Shown one piece after another: positions 6,761-14,446 of a stretch of 34,436 nt of DNA. The stretch lies in contig MEKT01000177.1 in the NCBI GenBank assembly GCA_001767435.1, positions 1 through 34,436 on the forward strand, written 5' to 3'. Under the pieces are notes generated by a model that did no database searches, was not told where the DNA came from, and saw only the letters and a list, made by a program, of their open reading frames with translations. The translations under genes were made by a program, and so were the position numbers. This DNA comes from Acidobacteria bacterium RIFCSPLOWO2_02_FULL_65_29. GTDB lineage: Bacteria > Acidobacteriota > Vicinamibacteria > Vicinamibacterales > CAVVIG01. Position 1 is the first letter of the stretch. Every line of letters starts with the position of its first letter.

Positions 6761-7753
6761 ATGGACACGTCGACGACTTACCTCGGGCTCCGCCTGGCAC
6801 ACCCATTCATGGCCGGCGCGTCCCCGCTCAGCGCGCACCTCGACAGCGTGAAGCGGCTCGAGGACGCGGGTGCCGCGGCGATCGTGCTCCATTCGCTTTT
6901 CGAGGAACAGATCACGTTGGCGGCTTCGGGGCGGATTCACCATCGCGACCCGCTCGACGCGGACTTCGCGGCCGCGCTGTCCGCATTCCCTTCGTCGGGC
7001 GAGTACCCGTTTTCGCCGGAGGAGCATCTGGACCACCTGCGCCGCGTCAAGAGCGCGGTCCGCATTCCGGTGATCGCATCGCTCAACGGCGCCACGGCCG
7101 AAGCATGGCTGCATTGGGCCGAACGGCTCCAGGAGGCAGGCGCCGACGCCCTCGAGGTGAATCACTACGCGGTCGTGACGGACCTCGCGCTGCCCGGCAT
7201 CGCCATTGAAACGCAGGTCCGCGACATCGTACTCGAGCTGAAGCGGATCCTGCGGATTCCCGTGGCCGTCAAGCTATCGCCGTTTTTCACCGCGTTTGCC
7301 AACGTGGCGCAGCAGCTCGACAAGGCGGGAGCGGACGGCCTCGTGATCTTCAACCGCTTCTACCAGCCGGACATCGACTTTCACTCGATGACGGTGGAGC
7401 CGCATCTCGAGCTCTCCAGGAGCGCGGAGCTGCTGCTCCGGCTGCGCTGGCTGGCGATTTTGCACGGACGCATCCGCGCGTCGCTCGCGGCGACCGGCGG
7501 CGTCGAAACCGCGAACGACGCGGTGAAAGCCGTGCTCGCCGGCGCACACGCCGTGCAGATGGTGTCGGCGCTGCTGCGTCACGGCCCGAGCTTTCTCGAG
7601 TCGGCCGTCGACGCCCTGAAGCGCTGGATGGAATGGCAGAAGGTCGCCTCGGTCGACGACATGCGGGGCAAAGTGAGCTTGCTGCATGCGGACGACCCGA
7701 GCGCGTTCGAGCGCGCGAACTACATCCGCACGCTCCACAGCTGGAACAAATAA
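6761..7753 (+). CDS. Dihydroorotate dehydrogenase-like FMN TIM-barrel protein
   Basis: A 330-residue beta/alpha barrel of the dihydroorotate dehydrogenase-like group. Visible are an N-terminal YLGLRLAHPFMAGASPLS, the central AVKLSPFF strand and the C-terminal phosphate/FMN-binding region SLAATGGVETANDAVKAVLA. Where true PyrD has NxSCPN with its catalytic Cys or Ser, this protein has EVNHYAVV, so pyrimidine synthesis is unlikely. Members of this group are often found near 2-oxoacid:ferredoxin oxidoreductases, which are not present here. GAGG precedes the ATG by about seven bases. Its last codons abut a heptamer repeat. Confidence 0.8.
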   Translation: MDTSTTYLGLRLAHPFMAGASPLSAHLDSVKRLEDAGAAAIVLHSLFEEQITLAASGRIHHRDPLDADFAAALSAFPSSGEYPFSPEEHLDHLRRVKSAVRIPVIASLNGATAEAWLHWAERLQEAGADALEVNHYAVVTDLALPGIAIETQVRDIVLELKRILRIPVAVKLSPFFTAFANVAQQLDKAGADGLVIFNRFYQPDIDFHSMTVEPHLELSRSAELLLRLRWLAILHGRIRASLAATGGVETANDAVKAVLAGAHAVQMVSALLRHGPSFLESAVDALKRWMEWQKVASVDDMRGKVSLLHADDPSAFERANYIRTLHSWNK

Positions 7754-7780
7754 CCCTCTGCCCTCTGCCCTTCACCCTCT
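7754..7780. repeat. Heptamer tract, unit CCCTCTG, filling a convergent spacer
   Basis: The spacer between the stops of two convergent genes consists entirely of about four copies of a 7-nt unit, and the stop codon of the minus-strand gene is formed at its edge. Confidence 0.75.
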
Positions 7781-8054
7781 ACGCCGCGCCCTTCTCCTCG
7801 TTCGGCTTGTCCTTGACGCGCTCGACCTCGAGCGTGCATTCCTTCAACATGGCCGCCACGGCCCCAATCGCCGCCAGAATCGGCGCCAGCACCGTGCCGA
7901 TCACGCCAACCGTCAACGGGAACTCGACGATGATCTGGTCGCCCTGCTTGATGACGACACGCCGGACGTTGCCTTCGTGGACGAGCTTCTTCACGGCATC
8001 CAGAAGCTGAGTGCCCGCTACCTTGAACGATTCCTTGAACGTCTGTTCAGACAT
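7779..8054 (-). CDS. DUF4342-family protein
   Basis: A 91-residue protein with the DUF4342 pattern: an N-terminal amphipathic part with KVAGTQLLDAVKKLVHEG, a basic strand NVRRVVIKQ, then one hydrophobic segment (about residues 50-72) and a charged tail. It is probably a small membrane-associated protein of unknown function. The start at 8054 is set by GGAG six bases upstream; five more codons upstream are less likely. It is convergent with the TIM-barrel gene. Confidence 0.8.
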   Translation of the reverse strand: MSEQTFKESFKVAGTQLLDAVKKLVHEGNVRRVVIKQGDQIIVEFPLTVGVIGTVLAPILAAIGAVAAMLKECTLEVERVKDKPNEEKGAA

Positions 8055-8074
8055 GTCGATCTCCTTCACTCAGA

Positions 8075-8464
8075 TTATCTCGCGAGCCGCATGTTCTTGA
8101 TGTACCGGTGGCACTGATAGCAGCTCATCGTGAGGGCGCCGAAGCGCATGGCGGCCAGGTCCAGGTCGCGGTCCTTGGCCGCCGCGGCCAGGTCTTCGGT
8201 GATGCGGAGAAACTCGTCGCTCTGGCGCCGGTACTCGGGCATCTTCAGCACGGTCCACGCCGGCGCGTTGGTCACCTGCGACAAGGCCACGCTCTCGCGC
8301 GCGAGCAGGTCGTAGTTGCTGGTCGTGAGCGCTTCGAGAATGCGCTGGGTATGCGCCAGCTTCTCCCGCATGAGGCGGCCCGTGCCCGGCGTCTGAGCGG
8401 GTGTGGCCGGCGCGAAGGTCGCGAACAGCACGACCAGGGTCGACACGCTGATGATCCGTCTCAT
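8075..8464 (-). CDS. Periplasmic c-type cytochrome, cytochrome c'/b562-like
   Basis: A 129-residue protein with a cleavable signal (residues 1-23) and a helical body ending in one heme c attachment site, CYQCH, at residues 115-119. A C-terminal CxxCH on a four-helix bundle is the arrangement of cytochrome c' and c-type b562 relatives. These carry electrons or bind small gases such as NO. Lying next to the FixL-like kinase, it may belong to an oxygen or nitric oxide response, but that is inference. The start ATG at 8464 is not backed by a strong ribosome-binding site. Confidence 0.75.
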   Translation of the reverse strand: MRRIISVSTLVVLFATFAPATPAQTPGTGRLMREKLAHTQRILEALTTSNYDLLARESVALSQVTNAPAWTVLKMPEYRRQSDEFLRITEDLAAAAKDRDLDLAAMRFGALTMSCYQCHRYIKNMRLAR

Positions 8465-8701
8465 GGTCTCGGCGGCTCCAATTCAGATTGCGTCATGTCT
8501 CATTATTTCATCAATCGTGTCTCCTCCGAGCAAGCCGCGTGCCCGGATGAGCGCTGCGGGGTTGGGGCTGGACCGTGGCCGGGAACCGGCAGGAGAACGA
8601 ACACCGGCGGGAAATTTCCGGCACGCGGGGATTATTTCGCGTCTGGCACGCCGGAACGTTCACATCGCACGTTCGATCGGTTCGTGCGATGATCGGCGGC
8701 G

Positions 8702-9826
8702 ATGCGTACCGAAGGCCCTGCGAATCCGCCCGAAGACGGTGCGCGCGTTCGCGCCGCCGTGCTGGCCCAGCAGACCAGCGAGGCCCGTTGGCGGGCGATT
8801 ATCGACTCGGCCGTGGACGGCATCATCGTGATCGACGCGTCTGGCCTCATCGAGTCGTTCAATCCGGCCGCCGAACGGCTGTTCGGCTACGCCGAGCGCG
8901 AGGTGCTGGGCAGAAACATCAAATTGCTGATGCCCTCGCCCGATCGCGAGGAGCACGACCACTACATCGGGCGGTACCTGCAGACCGGCCAGCAGAAGAT
9001 CATCGGGATTGGACGCGAGGTGACGGCGCTTCGCCGCGACGGCACCACGTTCCCCGTGCATCTCTCGGTCGGTGAGATCAAGGTCGGCAGTGAGCGACGC
9101 TTCACCGGCATCCTCCACGATCTGACGGCGCGCAACAAGCTCGCGGAGCAGCTGCGCGATCAGACCTCGCTCGCGAGGCTCGGAGAGATGGCCGCCGTCA
9201 TCGCGCATGAAGTGAAAAATCCGCTGACGGCCGTCCGCGGCGCCATCCAGGTGATCGGCGGCCGGCTGCCGGCGGGCAGCAAGGACGTGCCGATCATCGG
9301 GGAAATCCTGGCGCGCCTCGACGCACTGAACGACCTCATCAAGGAACTGCTGCTGTTCGCACGGCCGCAGCAGCCCAAGCTGGCCCCGATCGATCTTCGG
9401 TCGCTCCTGTGCCTGGTCGCCGACTTGCTGTCGAGGGATCCCGCGTATCCAGGCGTCCGCATCGAGACGAGCGGCGAGGCGCCGCCGATGTCGGGTGACG
9501 CCGAGCTCTTGAAGATCGTGTTCCAGAATCTGTTCATCAACGCTGCGCAGGCCATGCACGGCCACGGTCTGATCAGAGCCTCGATTCGGCTCGAGAACGA
9601 CTGGCTTCGCGTCGAGGTCGCCGACGAAGGGCCGGGCATTCCGCCCGACACGAGGCCCCTTCTCTTCCAGCCGTTCCACACGACCAAATCACGCGGAACG
9701 GGCCTGGGGCTGTCCACCGCGAAGCGATTCGTCGAGTTGCACGGCGGAACCATCACCGTGGACTGCCCGCCTGCGGGCGGCACAACCGTGCTGGTGCAAC
9801 TGCCAGCCAAGGGGGGGGCCGCATGA
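8702..9826 (+). CDS. PAS-domain histidine kinase, FixL-like oxygen sensor candidate
   Basis: A 374-residue kinase with no membrane segment. The PAS domain (about residues 30-145) aligns by eye with the FixL heme-PAS. His85 matches the proximal heme ligand (HDHYIGRY); Tyr88, Arg91 and Arg105 (IIGIGR) sit at the same distances as Tyr203, Arg206 and Arg220 from His200 in Bradyrhizobium FixL. FixL His214 is Lys here. The kinase part has H-box His169 (IAHEVKNPL), N-box around residues 276-280, DEGPGI and GTGLGL. It overlaps the universal stress gene by four bases. The cognate regulator is probably the NtrC-type protein at 12057-13436 or the lone receiver at 13756-14223. Confidence 0.85.
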   Translation: MRTEGPANPPEDGARVRAAVLAQQTSEARWRAIIDSAVDGIIVIDASGLIESFNPAAERLFGYAEREVLGRNIKLLMPSPDREEHDHYIGRYLQTGQQKIIGIGREVTALRRDGTTFPVHLSVGEIKVGSERRFTGILHDLTARNKLAEQLRDQTSLARLGEMAAVIAHEVKNPLTAVRGAIQVIGGRLPAGSKDVPIIGEILARLDALNDLIKELLLFARPQQPKLAPIDLRSLLCLVADLLSRDPAYPGVRIETSGEAPPMSGDAELLKIVFQNLFINAAQAMHGHGLIRASIRLENDWLRVEVADEGPGIPPDTRPLLFQPFHTTKSRGTGLGLSTAKRFVELHGGTITVDCPPAGGTTVLVQLPAKGGAA

Positions 9827-10788
9827 CACCCGTCTTGCGCCAGACGCAGACGTTTCGGACGATTCTCTGCCCCATCGATTTCTCGCCGCACTCGGCTCTG
9901 GCGCTGCGGCACGCGGTCGCGATGGCTCGCCGATCGAAGGGACACGTCACGGCGCTGTATGTCAACAACCCTCTGCTGATCGCCGCCGCAGCCGCAGCGG
10001 CTTACGACGAGCGCGCGCTGGTCCGGACGAGCGGCGCCGAGCTCAAACGGTTCGTCGTGCAATCGCTCGGCAAGAAGGACGCGCGTGGCGTCGAGCAGAT
10101 CGTCACGATTGGGGAGGCCGCGCGGGAAATCGGCAAGGCGGCCCGGCGTCTGTCGGCCGACCTGATCGTGGTCGGCACGCAGGGACTGAGCGGCGCCGGC
10201 AAGTTGTTCTTTGGGTCCACCACCCAGCGGGTCCTGCGCGAGGCGAAGGTGCCGATCCTGGCGGTCCCGCCTGGCGGACCGGGCGGACGGCCGTCCGCGT
10301 CGTGGCCCGGCATGCGCGTGCTCGCAGCGATCGATCTTGGCAGCGAGGCGCTGGCCGATGCACGCGCGGCCGCCGCGGTGGCCCACGGCGTCGGCGCCGA
10401 ACTGGTGCTCGCCCACGTCGTGCCGCCCGACCAGGCGCCGCGCTGGCTCACCTTGCGGCTCGGCGAACGCCGCCAACGGCGGCTGGCGCAGGCGCGGGCG
10501 ACGCTCGTTCGACTCGCGGCCGACGTGCGGAACGGCCTGCGGGTGGAGGCCCACGTGCGTCCCGGCGATCCGGCCGATCAGATTTCCTCGCTCGCCGCCG
10601 ACACACGCGCAGGGCTGGTGATCGTGGCGCTCAGGCGAGGCGAGGGCCTGTGGGGCGCCGCGCAAGGATCGATCACCTATCACGTCCTCTCCGGCGGCTG
10701 CACGGTTCCGATCCTCGCGCTGCCGGGACACGCGCGTCGATCGCGCCGCCCCGCCCCGATCCAACCGGATCCGTCGGCGTTTACCTAG
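9823..10788 (+). CDS. Universal stress protein with two UspA domains
   Basis: A 321-residue cytoplasmic protein with tandem UspA domains, about residues 10-148 and 160-305. The first has the nucleotide-binding pattern GTQGLSG...GS(T); the second has lost it (ALRRGEGLWG), so only one domain is likely to bind ATP. USPs respond to redox and starvation stress. The start overlaps the kinase stop (ATGA), so kinase and USP are made together. It ends in a TAG after which the same reading frame stays open directly into the MgtC-like gene. Confidence 0.85.
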   Translation: MTPVLRQTQTFRTILCPIDFSPHSALALRHAVAMARRSKGHVTALYVNNPLLIAAAAAAAYDERALVRTSGAELKRFVVQSLGKKDARGVEQIVTIGEAAREIGKAARRLSADLIVVGTQGLSGAGKLFFGSTTQRVLREAKVPILAVPPGGPGGRPSASWPGMRVLAAIDLGSEALADARAAAAVAHGVGAELVLAHVVPPDQAPRWLTLRLGERRQRRLAQARATLVRLAADVRNGLRVEAHVRPGDPADQISSLAADTRAGLVIVALRRGEGLWGAAQGSITYHVLSGGCTVPILALPGHARRSRRPAPIQPDPSAFT

Positions 10789-10800
10789 GCGGTCAGGACT

Positions 10801-12039
10801 CTGACCTCCATCCCTCTCGGCATCATCGTCGCCGTGCTCGGCGGCCTGGCCGTCGGCATCGAACGGCAGTGGTCGGGCCATGCCAGCGGCCCGGGCGCTC
10901 GCTTTGCTGGCGTACGCACGTTCGCGCTCCTGGGCGGCGCAGCCGGCACGTCGGGCTGGCTGTGGTCGCTCGACGCACAGGCGCTGGCCGTGGTGCTCCT
11001 CGCGGCGAGCGCCGGTCTGGTCGTCGCCGCATATGCCGCCGCCAGCCGCACCGACGTGGATGCGACGACCGAAGCGAGCGCGATCGTCGTGCTTGCCGCC
11101 GGCGTCGTCGCGGGCCTCGGCCATCTCGCGCTCGCCAGCGCCATCTCGGCCGCCACCAGTCTCATGCTGCTCGAAAAATCGCGCCTGCACGCGCTCGTGC
11201 GCCGGCTCGACGACGAGAGCCTGCGCGCCGCGCTCAGGTTCGCGGTGATGGCCGCCGTCGTCCTGCCCCTCCTACCGAGCGGACCGTACGGGCCGTGGGG
11301 AACGATTCGTCCGCGCGAGCTGTGGGTGCTGGTGCTGTTCTTCTCCGGGATCAGCTTCGCGAGCTTTCTGGCGCGCCGCGCCGTGGGCGCGCGTCACGGT
11401 TACCTGATTGCGGGGCTGCTCGGCGGCTTCATCTCGTCGACCAGCGTGACGCTGGGTTTCGCGCGAGCCAGCCGCGACGGCGTCCGTCTCGGCGTGTCCC
11501 TGGCGTACGGCGCCATCGCGGCGAGCACCGTGCTCTTCGTCCGTGTCGCCGTGGCAACCGCCGTGCTCAATCCCGCGTTGGCGCGAGGCCTCGTGTGGTA
11601 TCTGCTGCCGCCGTTTCTCGTCGGCGGACTGATCCTGGCCACGGGCCTGCGCCATGCGCGAGGCGAGACCGAAGGGCTCGAGCCGCCGGCCAATCCGCTG
11701 CAGATCCGTGCGGCCCTGCAGATGGCCGCGCTCTTTCAGGTCGTGCTCATCGCGGTCGAGCTGGCACGGCGCACATGGGGCGACACCGGCGTCGTGTTGT
11801 CGGGCGCCGTCCTCGGCTTGACCGACGTTGACGCGCTGACGATCTCGATGGCTCGCGGCGCACGCGCGGCGATCCCGCTCGACGTCGCCGCGCGCGGGCT
11901 CGCCACCGGCATCCTCGCCAACACCACGCTGAAGCTTGGGCTGGCCGCGGCGATCGGTGGCGCGCGGTTCAAGCAGCTGGTCGGCGGCACGCTGGCGGCG
12001 ATGGGGTTGATCCTCGCCACGCTTCTGGCATGGCGATAG
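10801..12039 (+). CDS. MgtC/SapB-DUF4010 family integral membrane protein
   Basis: About 412 residues with roughly ten hydrophobic helices. The N-terminal part carries the MgtC-like GGLAVGIERQW; the rest fits DUF4010. Function is not established; MgtC domains are linked to magnesium stress and ATP synthase control. The start is uncertain. No ATG lies before the conserved helix, GTG 10834 would cut that helix, and CTG 10801 restores it but has poor spacing to AGGA. The frame is continuous with the universal stress protein, separated only by its TAG at 10786-10788, so reinitiation or read-through is possible. Confidence 0.75.
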   Translation: MTSIPLGIIVAVLGGLAVGIERQWSGHASGPGARFAGVRTFALLGGAAGTSGWLWSLDAQALAVVLLAASAGLVVAAYAAASRTDVDATTEASAIVVLAAGVVAGLGHLALASAISAATSLMLLEKSRLHALVRRLDDESLRAALRFAVMAAVVLPLLPSGPYGPWGTIRPRELWVLVLFFSGISFASFLARRAVGARHGYLIAGLLGGFISSTSVTLGFARASRDGVRLGVSLAYGAIAASTVLFVRVAVATAVLNPALARGLVWYLLPPFLVGGLILATGLRHARGETEGLEPPANPLQIRAALQMAALFQVVLIAVELARRTWGDTGVVLSGAVLGLTDVDALTISMARGARAAIPLDVAARGLATGILANTTLKLGLAAAIGGARFKQLVGGTLAAMGLILATLLAWR

Positions 12040-12056
12040 CGCGAGACGGTGGCCCC

Positions 12057-13436
12057 TCAACCAGAGGCCGAGGACGCAGGCCTCTCGAGCTTGAATTTCT
12101 CGATCCGATACCGGATCTGATCACGGTTCAGGCCGAGCATCGCCGCGGCGCGCGTCTGGTTCCACCCGCTGCGCTCGAGCGCTTGCACGACGAGCGACCG
12201 TTCGAGGTCCTCGAGATCGATCCCGGTGGGCGGCAACTGTACGCGCTCGCTCAGCTTCGGTGCCTCGGCGCCCGCCACCGGGAAGTGCTCGAGCGTCAGC
12301 TCGTCGCCTTCCGTGAGCAGCATCGCGCGCTCGACCGCATTCCTCAGCTCGCGGACGTTGCCCGGCCACCCGAACGCCTTGAGCTTGGCCAACGCTTCTG
12401 GTGCGACGCGGTGCACGTGCTTGCGGAACTCCGAGTTGTACGCGTCGACGTAGTAGGTGACGAGCTGCGGAATGTCGTCGGCCCGCTGCCGGAGCGGGGG
12501 CAGCACGATCGGCAGCACGTTCAGACGATAGTACAGATCGTCGCGGAAGCGCCCCTGGCGCACTTCCTCTCCGAGATTCTTGTTGGTCGCCGCGATCACC
12601 CTCACGTCCACGCGCAGATCCAGCGCGCCGCCCACGCGCTTGAACGTCTTCTCTTCGAGAAATCGCAGCAGCTTGGCCTGGAGCGCCGGCACCATTTCGC
12701 CGATTTCGTCGAGAAACACCGTGCCGCCGTCGGCCGACTCGAGCAGCCCCCGCTTTTGTCGATCCGCCCCCGTGAACGCGCCACGCTCGTGCCCGAAGAG
12801 CTCGCTCTCGAGCAGCGTTTCGGGCAGCGCCGAGCACGTGATGTTCATGAACGGCTCGTGACTCCGTGCGCTCGCGTAGTGGATCACCTTGGCCGCGAGG
12901 TCCTTGCCCGTGCCGCTCTCGCCCATCAGCAGCACCGTCGAGGCAGGGCTCGTCGCGATCTTCTGGAGCAGCGCGCGCACGCCCACGATGGCCGCGCTTT
13001 CGCCGACGATCCGGTCGAGGCTGTAGGGCCGCGCCTGCGTCGCCCGTAACGTCCGCACTTCGCGCCTGAGCCGCGTCGTCTCGAGCGCTTTTTCGACGAG
13101 CAGCGCGATTTCGTCCACGTCGAATGGTTTGTTCGCGTAGTGGTACGCGCCCTGCTTCATGGCCTCGACCGCGGTGTCCACGTTCGAATACGCCGTCAGC
13201 AGGATCACCAGCGTGTCGGGATCGGCTTCCTTGATCCGTCGGAGCACGGCGAGTCCGTCCGAATCGGGCAGGCGGTAGTCGAGCAGCACGAGATCGACGC
13301 CTTCGCGCCGACGCTCGAGCGCCTCGGCGCCCGTTTCCGCCTCGAGCACGCGATAGCCTTCCTGCGTCAGTCGGCTGACGAGCGACCAGCGAATCAACCG
13401 CTCGTCGTCGACGACGAGGATCGTCGGAACCTGCAT
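12057..13436 (-). CDS. NtrC-family sigma-54-dependent response regulator
   Basis: A 459-residue regulator. The receiver domain (1-120) has the acidic pair D10-D11, phosphorylation site D53 and K103. The AAA+ domain has Walker A GESGTGK (172-178), the sigma-54 contact loop GAFTGA (219-224) and Walker B FLDEIGEM (241-248). A Fis-type helix-turn-helix covers about residues 415-450 ([20 protein letters not shown]). It activates sigma-54 promoters after phosphorylation. Start ATG 13436. The lone receiver at 13756-14223 lies upstream in the same direction, separated by a composite repeat. Kinase partner not proven; the FixL-like kinase 2.2 kb away is the nearest. Confidence 0.92.
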   Translation of the reverse strand: MQVPTILVVDDERLIRWSLVSRLTQEGYRVLEAETGAEALERRREGVDLVLLDYRLPDSDGLAVLRRIKEADPDTLVILLTAYSNVDTAVEAMKQGAYHYANKPFDVDEIALLVEKALETTRLRREVRTLRATQARPYSLDRIVGESAAIVGVRALLQKIATSPASTVLLMGESGTGKDLAAKVIHYASARSHEPFMNITCSALPETLLESELFGHERGAFTGADRQKRGLLESADGGTVFLDEIGEMVPALQAKLLRFLEEKTFKRVGGALDLRVDVRVIAATNKNLGEEVRQGRFRDDLYYRLNVLPIVLPPLRQRADDIPQLVTYYVDAYNSEFRKHVHRVAPEALAKLKAFGWPGNVRELRNAVERAMLLTEGDELTLEHFPVAGAEAPKLSERVQLPPTGIDLEDLERSLVVQALERSGWNQTRAAAMLGLNRDQIRYRIEKFKLERPASSASG

Positions 13437-13516
13437 CAGGCTGTCTAGTATACCGGGCGGGTAGCGAAGCTTGGCCTCGAGCCGTCGAAGCGCTTTGATG
13501 TGCCGCCAAACTTTTG

Positions 13517-13751
13517 CTTAGCCCGTTCTGCTGGTCGACACGAGAATGTTTTACTCGTTCCGCATGGCGGGCGAGGCGCGCACGGCGCGCCTGCGACCCT
13601 TCGACGCTGCTCAGGGTCGACCTGAGTCGAGTCGAAGGTCGAGGGAGCGGCGCGGGGCGGAGGGGTCCCCGCCCTTCGACGAGCTCGGGGCGCCGTGAGC
13701 CTGCCGAACGGCGCAAGCGACCGAGCCGGGGTGTGGGGCGGAGCCCCACGT
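13517..13751 (+). mobile_element. Composite repeat: ~147-bp element carrying two inserted REP-like palindromes
   Basis: Apart from two insertions, this matches the inverted copy at 25577-25718 over its whole length. Insert 1 (13597-13642, 46 bp) and insert 2 (13673-13714, 42 bp) are both palindromes beginning CCTTCGAC, and both are missing from the other copy, where CTGCGA joins GGGAGC and CCCCGC joins AAGCGA directly. Insert 1 is flanked by CGA on both sides, a possible target duplication. The element ends in a GTGGGGC/GCCCCAC hairpin (13733-13749) four bases beyond the stop of the receiver gene. The spacer 13437-13755 holds no gene. Confidence 0.82.
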
Positions 13752-13755
13752 GAGC

Positions 13756-14223
13756 TTAAACAACCGGCGACCGCGGCTGCGAGACGAGCGCCGCGACATC
13801 GGCGACCTCGAACGGCTTGGTCACGACGTGGCTGGCGCCCAGATCGAGCGCGCGCTGGAGCACGTCTGGTGCGCCGAATGCGGTCATCAGAATCACCTGC
13901 GCGGCGGGCGTCAACGCTCGAAGGCGCGCGAGCAGGCCGAGATCGCTCGAGTCGGGCAGTCGCAGGTCCAGTAGAACGACGTCGAACGGATTCGGCGTCT
14001 CTGACACCGCTTGGAGTGCCGACCGGCCGTCGGCCGCCTCGACCGTTTCGCAGCCGCGGTCGACCAGCGTCTCGCTGAGCGACCACCGAATGAGCGGCTC
14101 GTCGTCGACGACCAGCACCCGCAGGGGCGGGATTTTCTCGACTACGGCGGAAAATTCCCGCTGCCCAGGCCTCGCATGTGGGCCTGTTTTCTGGCGATCG
14201 CGCGACTCTGGCTGGACTTCCAT
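13756..14223 (-). CDS. Single-domain response regulator (receiver)
   Basis: A 155-residue protein consisting of one receiver domain after about 33 poorly conserved residues. It has the acidic pair D40-D41, phosphorylation site D86 (VVLLDLRLPDS), Thr in LMTAF and K136 (TKPF). The stretch EPLIRWSLSETL parallels [12 protein letters not shown] of the NtrC-type regulator just downstream, so the two receivers look like close paralogues. No output domain is present, so it may be a phosphate sink or relay, or may bind a partner. The start is uncertain: ATG 14223 lacks a strong ribosome-binding site, and the domain itself begins near residue 34. Confidence 0.8.
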   Translation of the reverse strand: MEVQPESRDRQKTGPHARPGQREFSAVVEKIPPLRVLVVDDEPLIRWSLSETLVDRGCETVEAADGRSALQAVSETPNPFDVVLLDLRLPDSSDLGLLARLRALTPAAQVILMTAFGAPDVLQRALDLGASHVVTKPFEVADVAALVSQPRSPVV

Positions 14224-14286
14224 ACCTGGCGCTGAATCCCTTTCAAGAATCGCGCCGAATCGAAATGCTGACTTCTAAGTTCCTCA

Positions 14287-14446
14287 ACAGCCCGTGGTGA
14301 AAGTCTGGCGTCGCACCGAGACGGGCGAGGCGCCCCGCCGGCAAGGCGCGACGACCGAGAATACCGGGAGTATTTGAGGGAGGAGCAACGCAGCCGGCGG
14401 GGATGCATCGCCCGTCGAATGCAGTCAGACTTTCACCACGGGCTGT
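14287..14446. mobile_element. MITE-like element with 21-bp perfect terminal inverted repeats
   Basis: Positions 14287-14307 and 14426-14446 are exact reverse complements (ACAGCCCGTGGTGAAAGTCT plus one base). The 160-bp body has no coding capacity and contains the 50-bp core shared with window positions 1-50. Dinucleotide CA flanks both ends and may be a target duplication. The right end abuts the stop codon of the neighbouring minus-strand gene. No transposase is present, so it would move in trans. Confidence 0.78.

Noticed and set aside
8643-8660. Sigma-54 promoter candidate (TGGCACG) upstream of the kinase
   Set aside because: The -12 element TTGC is absent at the required spacing.
9160-11190. 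A 676-residue minus-strand frame opposite the kinase, USP and MgtC genes
   Set aside because: Low-complexity Arg/Ala-rich composition typical of antisense frames in high-G+C DNA; the plus-strand genes have clear domains and motifs.
10302-11831. A 509-residue plus-strand frame across the USP-MgtC junction
   Set aside because: Arg/Ala-rich shadow frame without domains.
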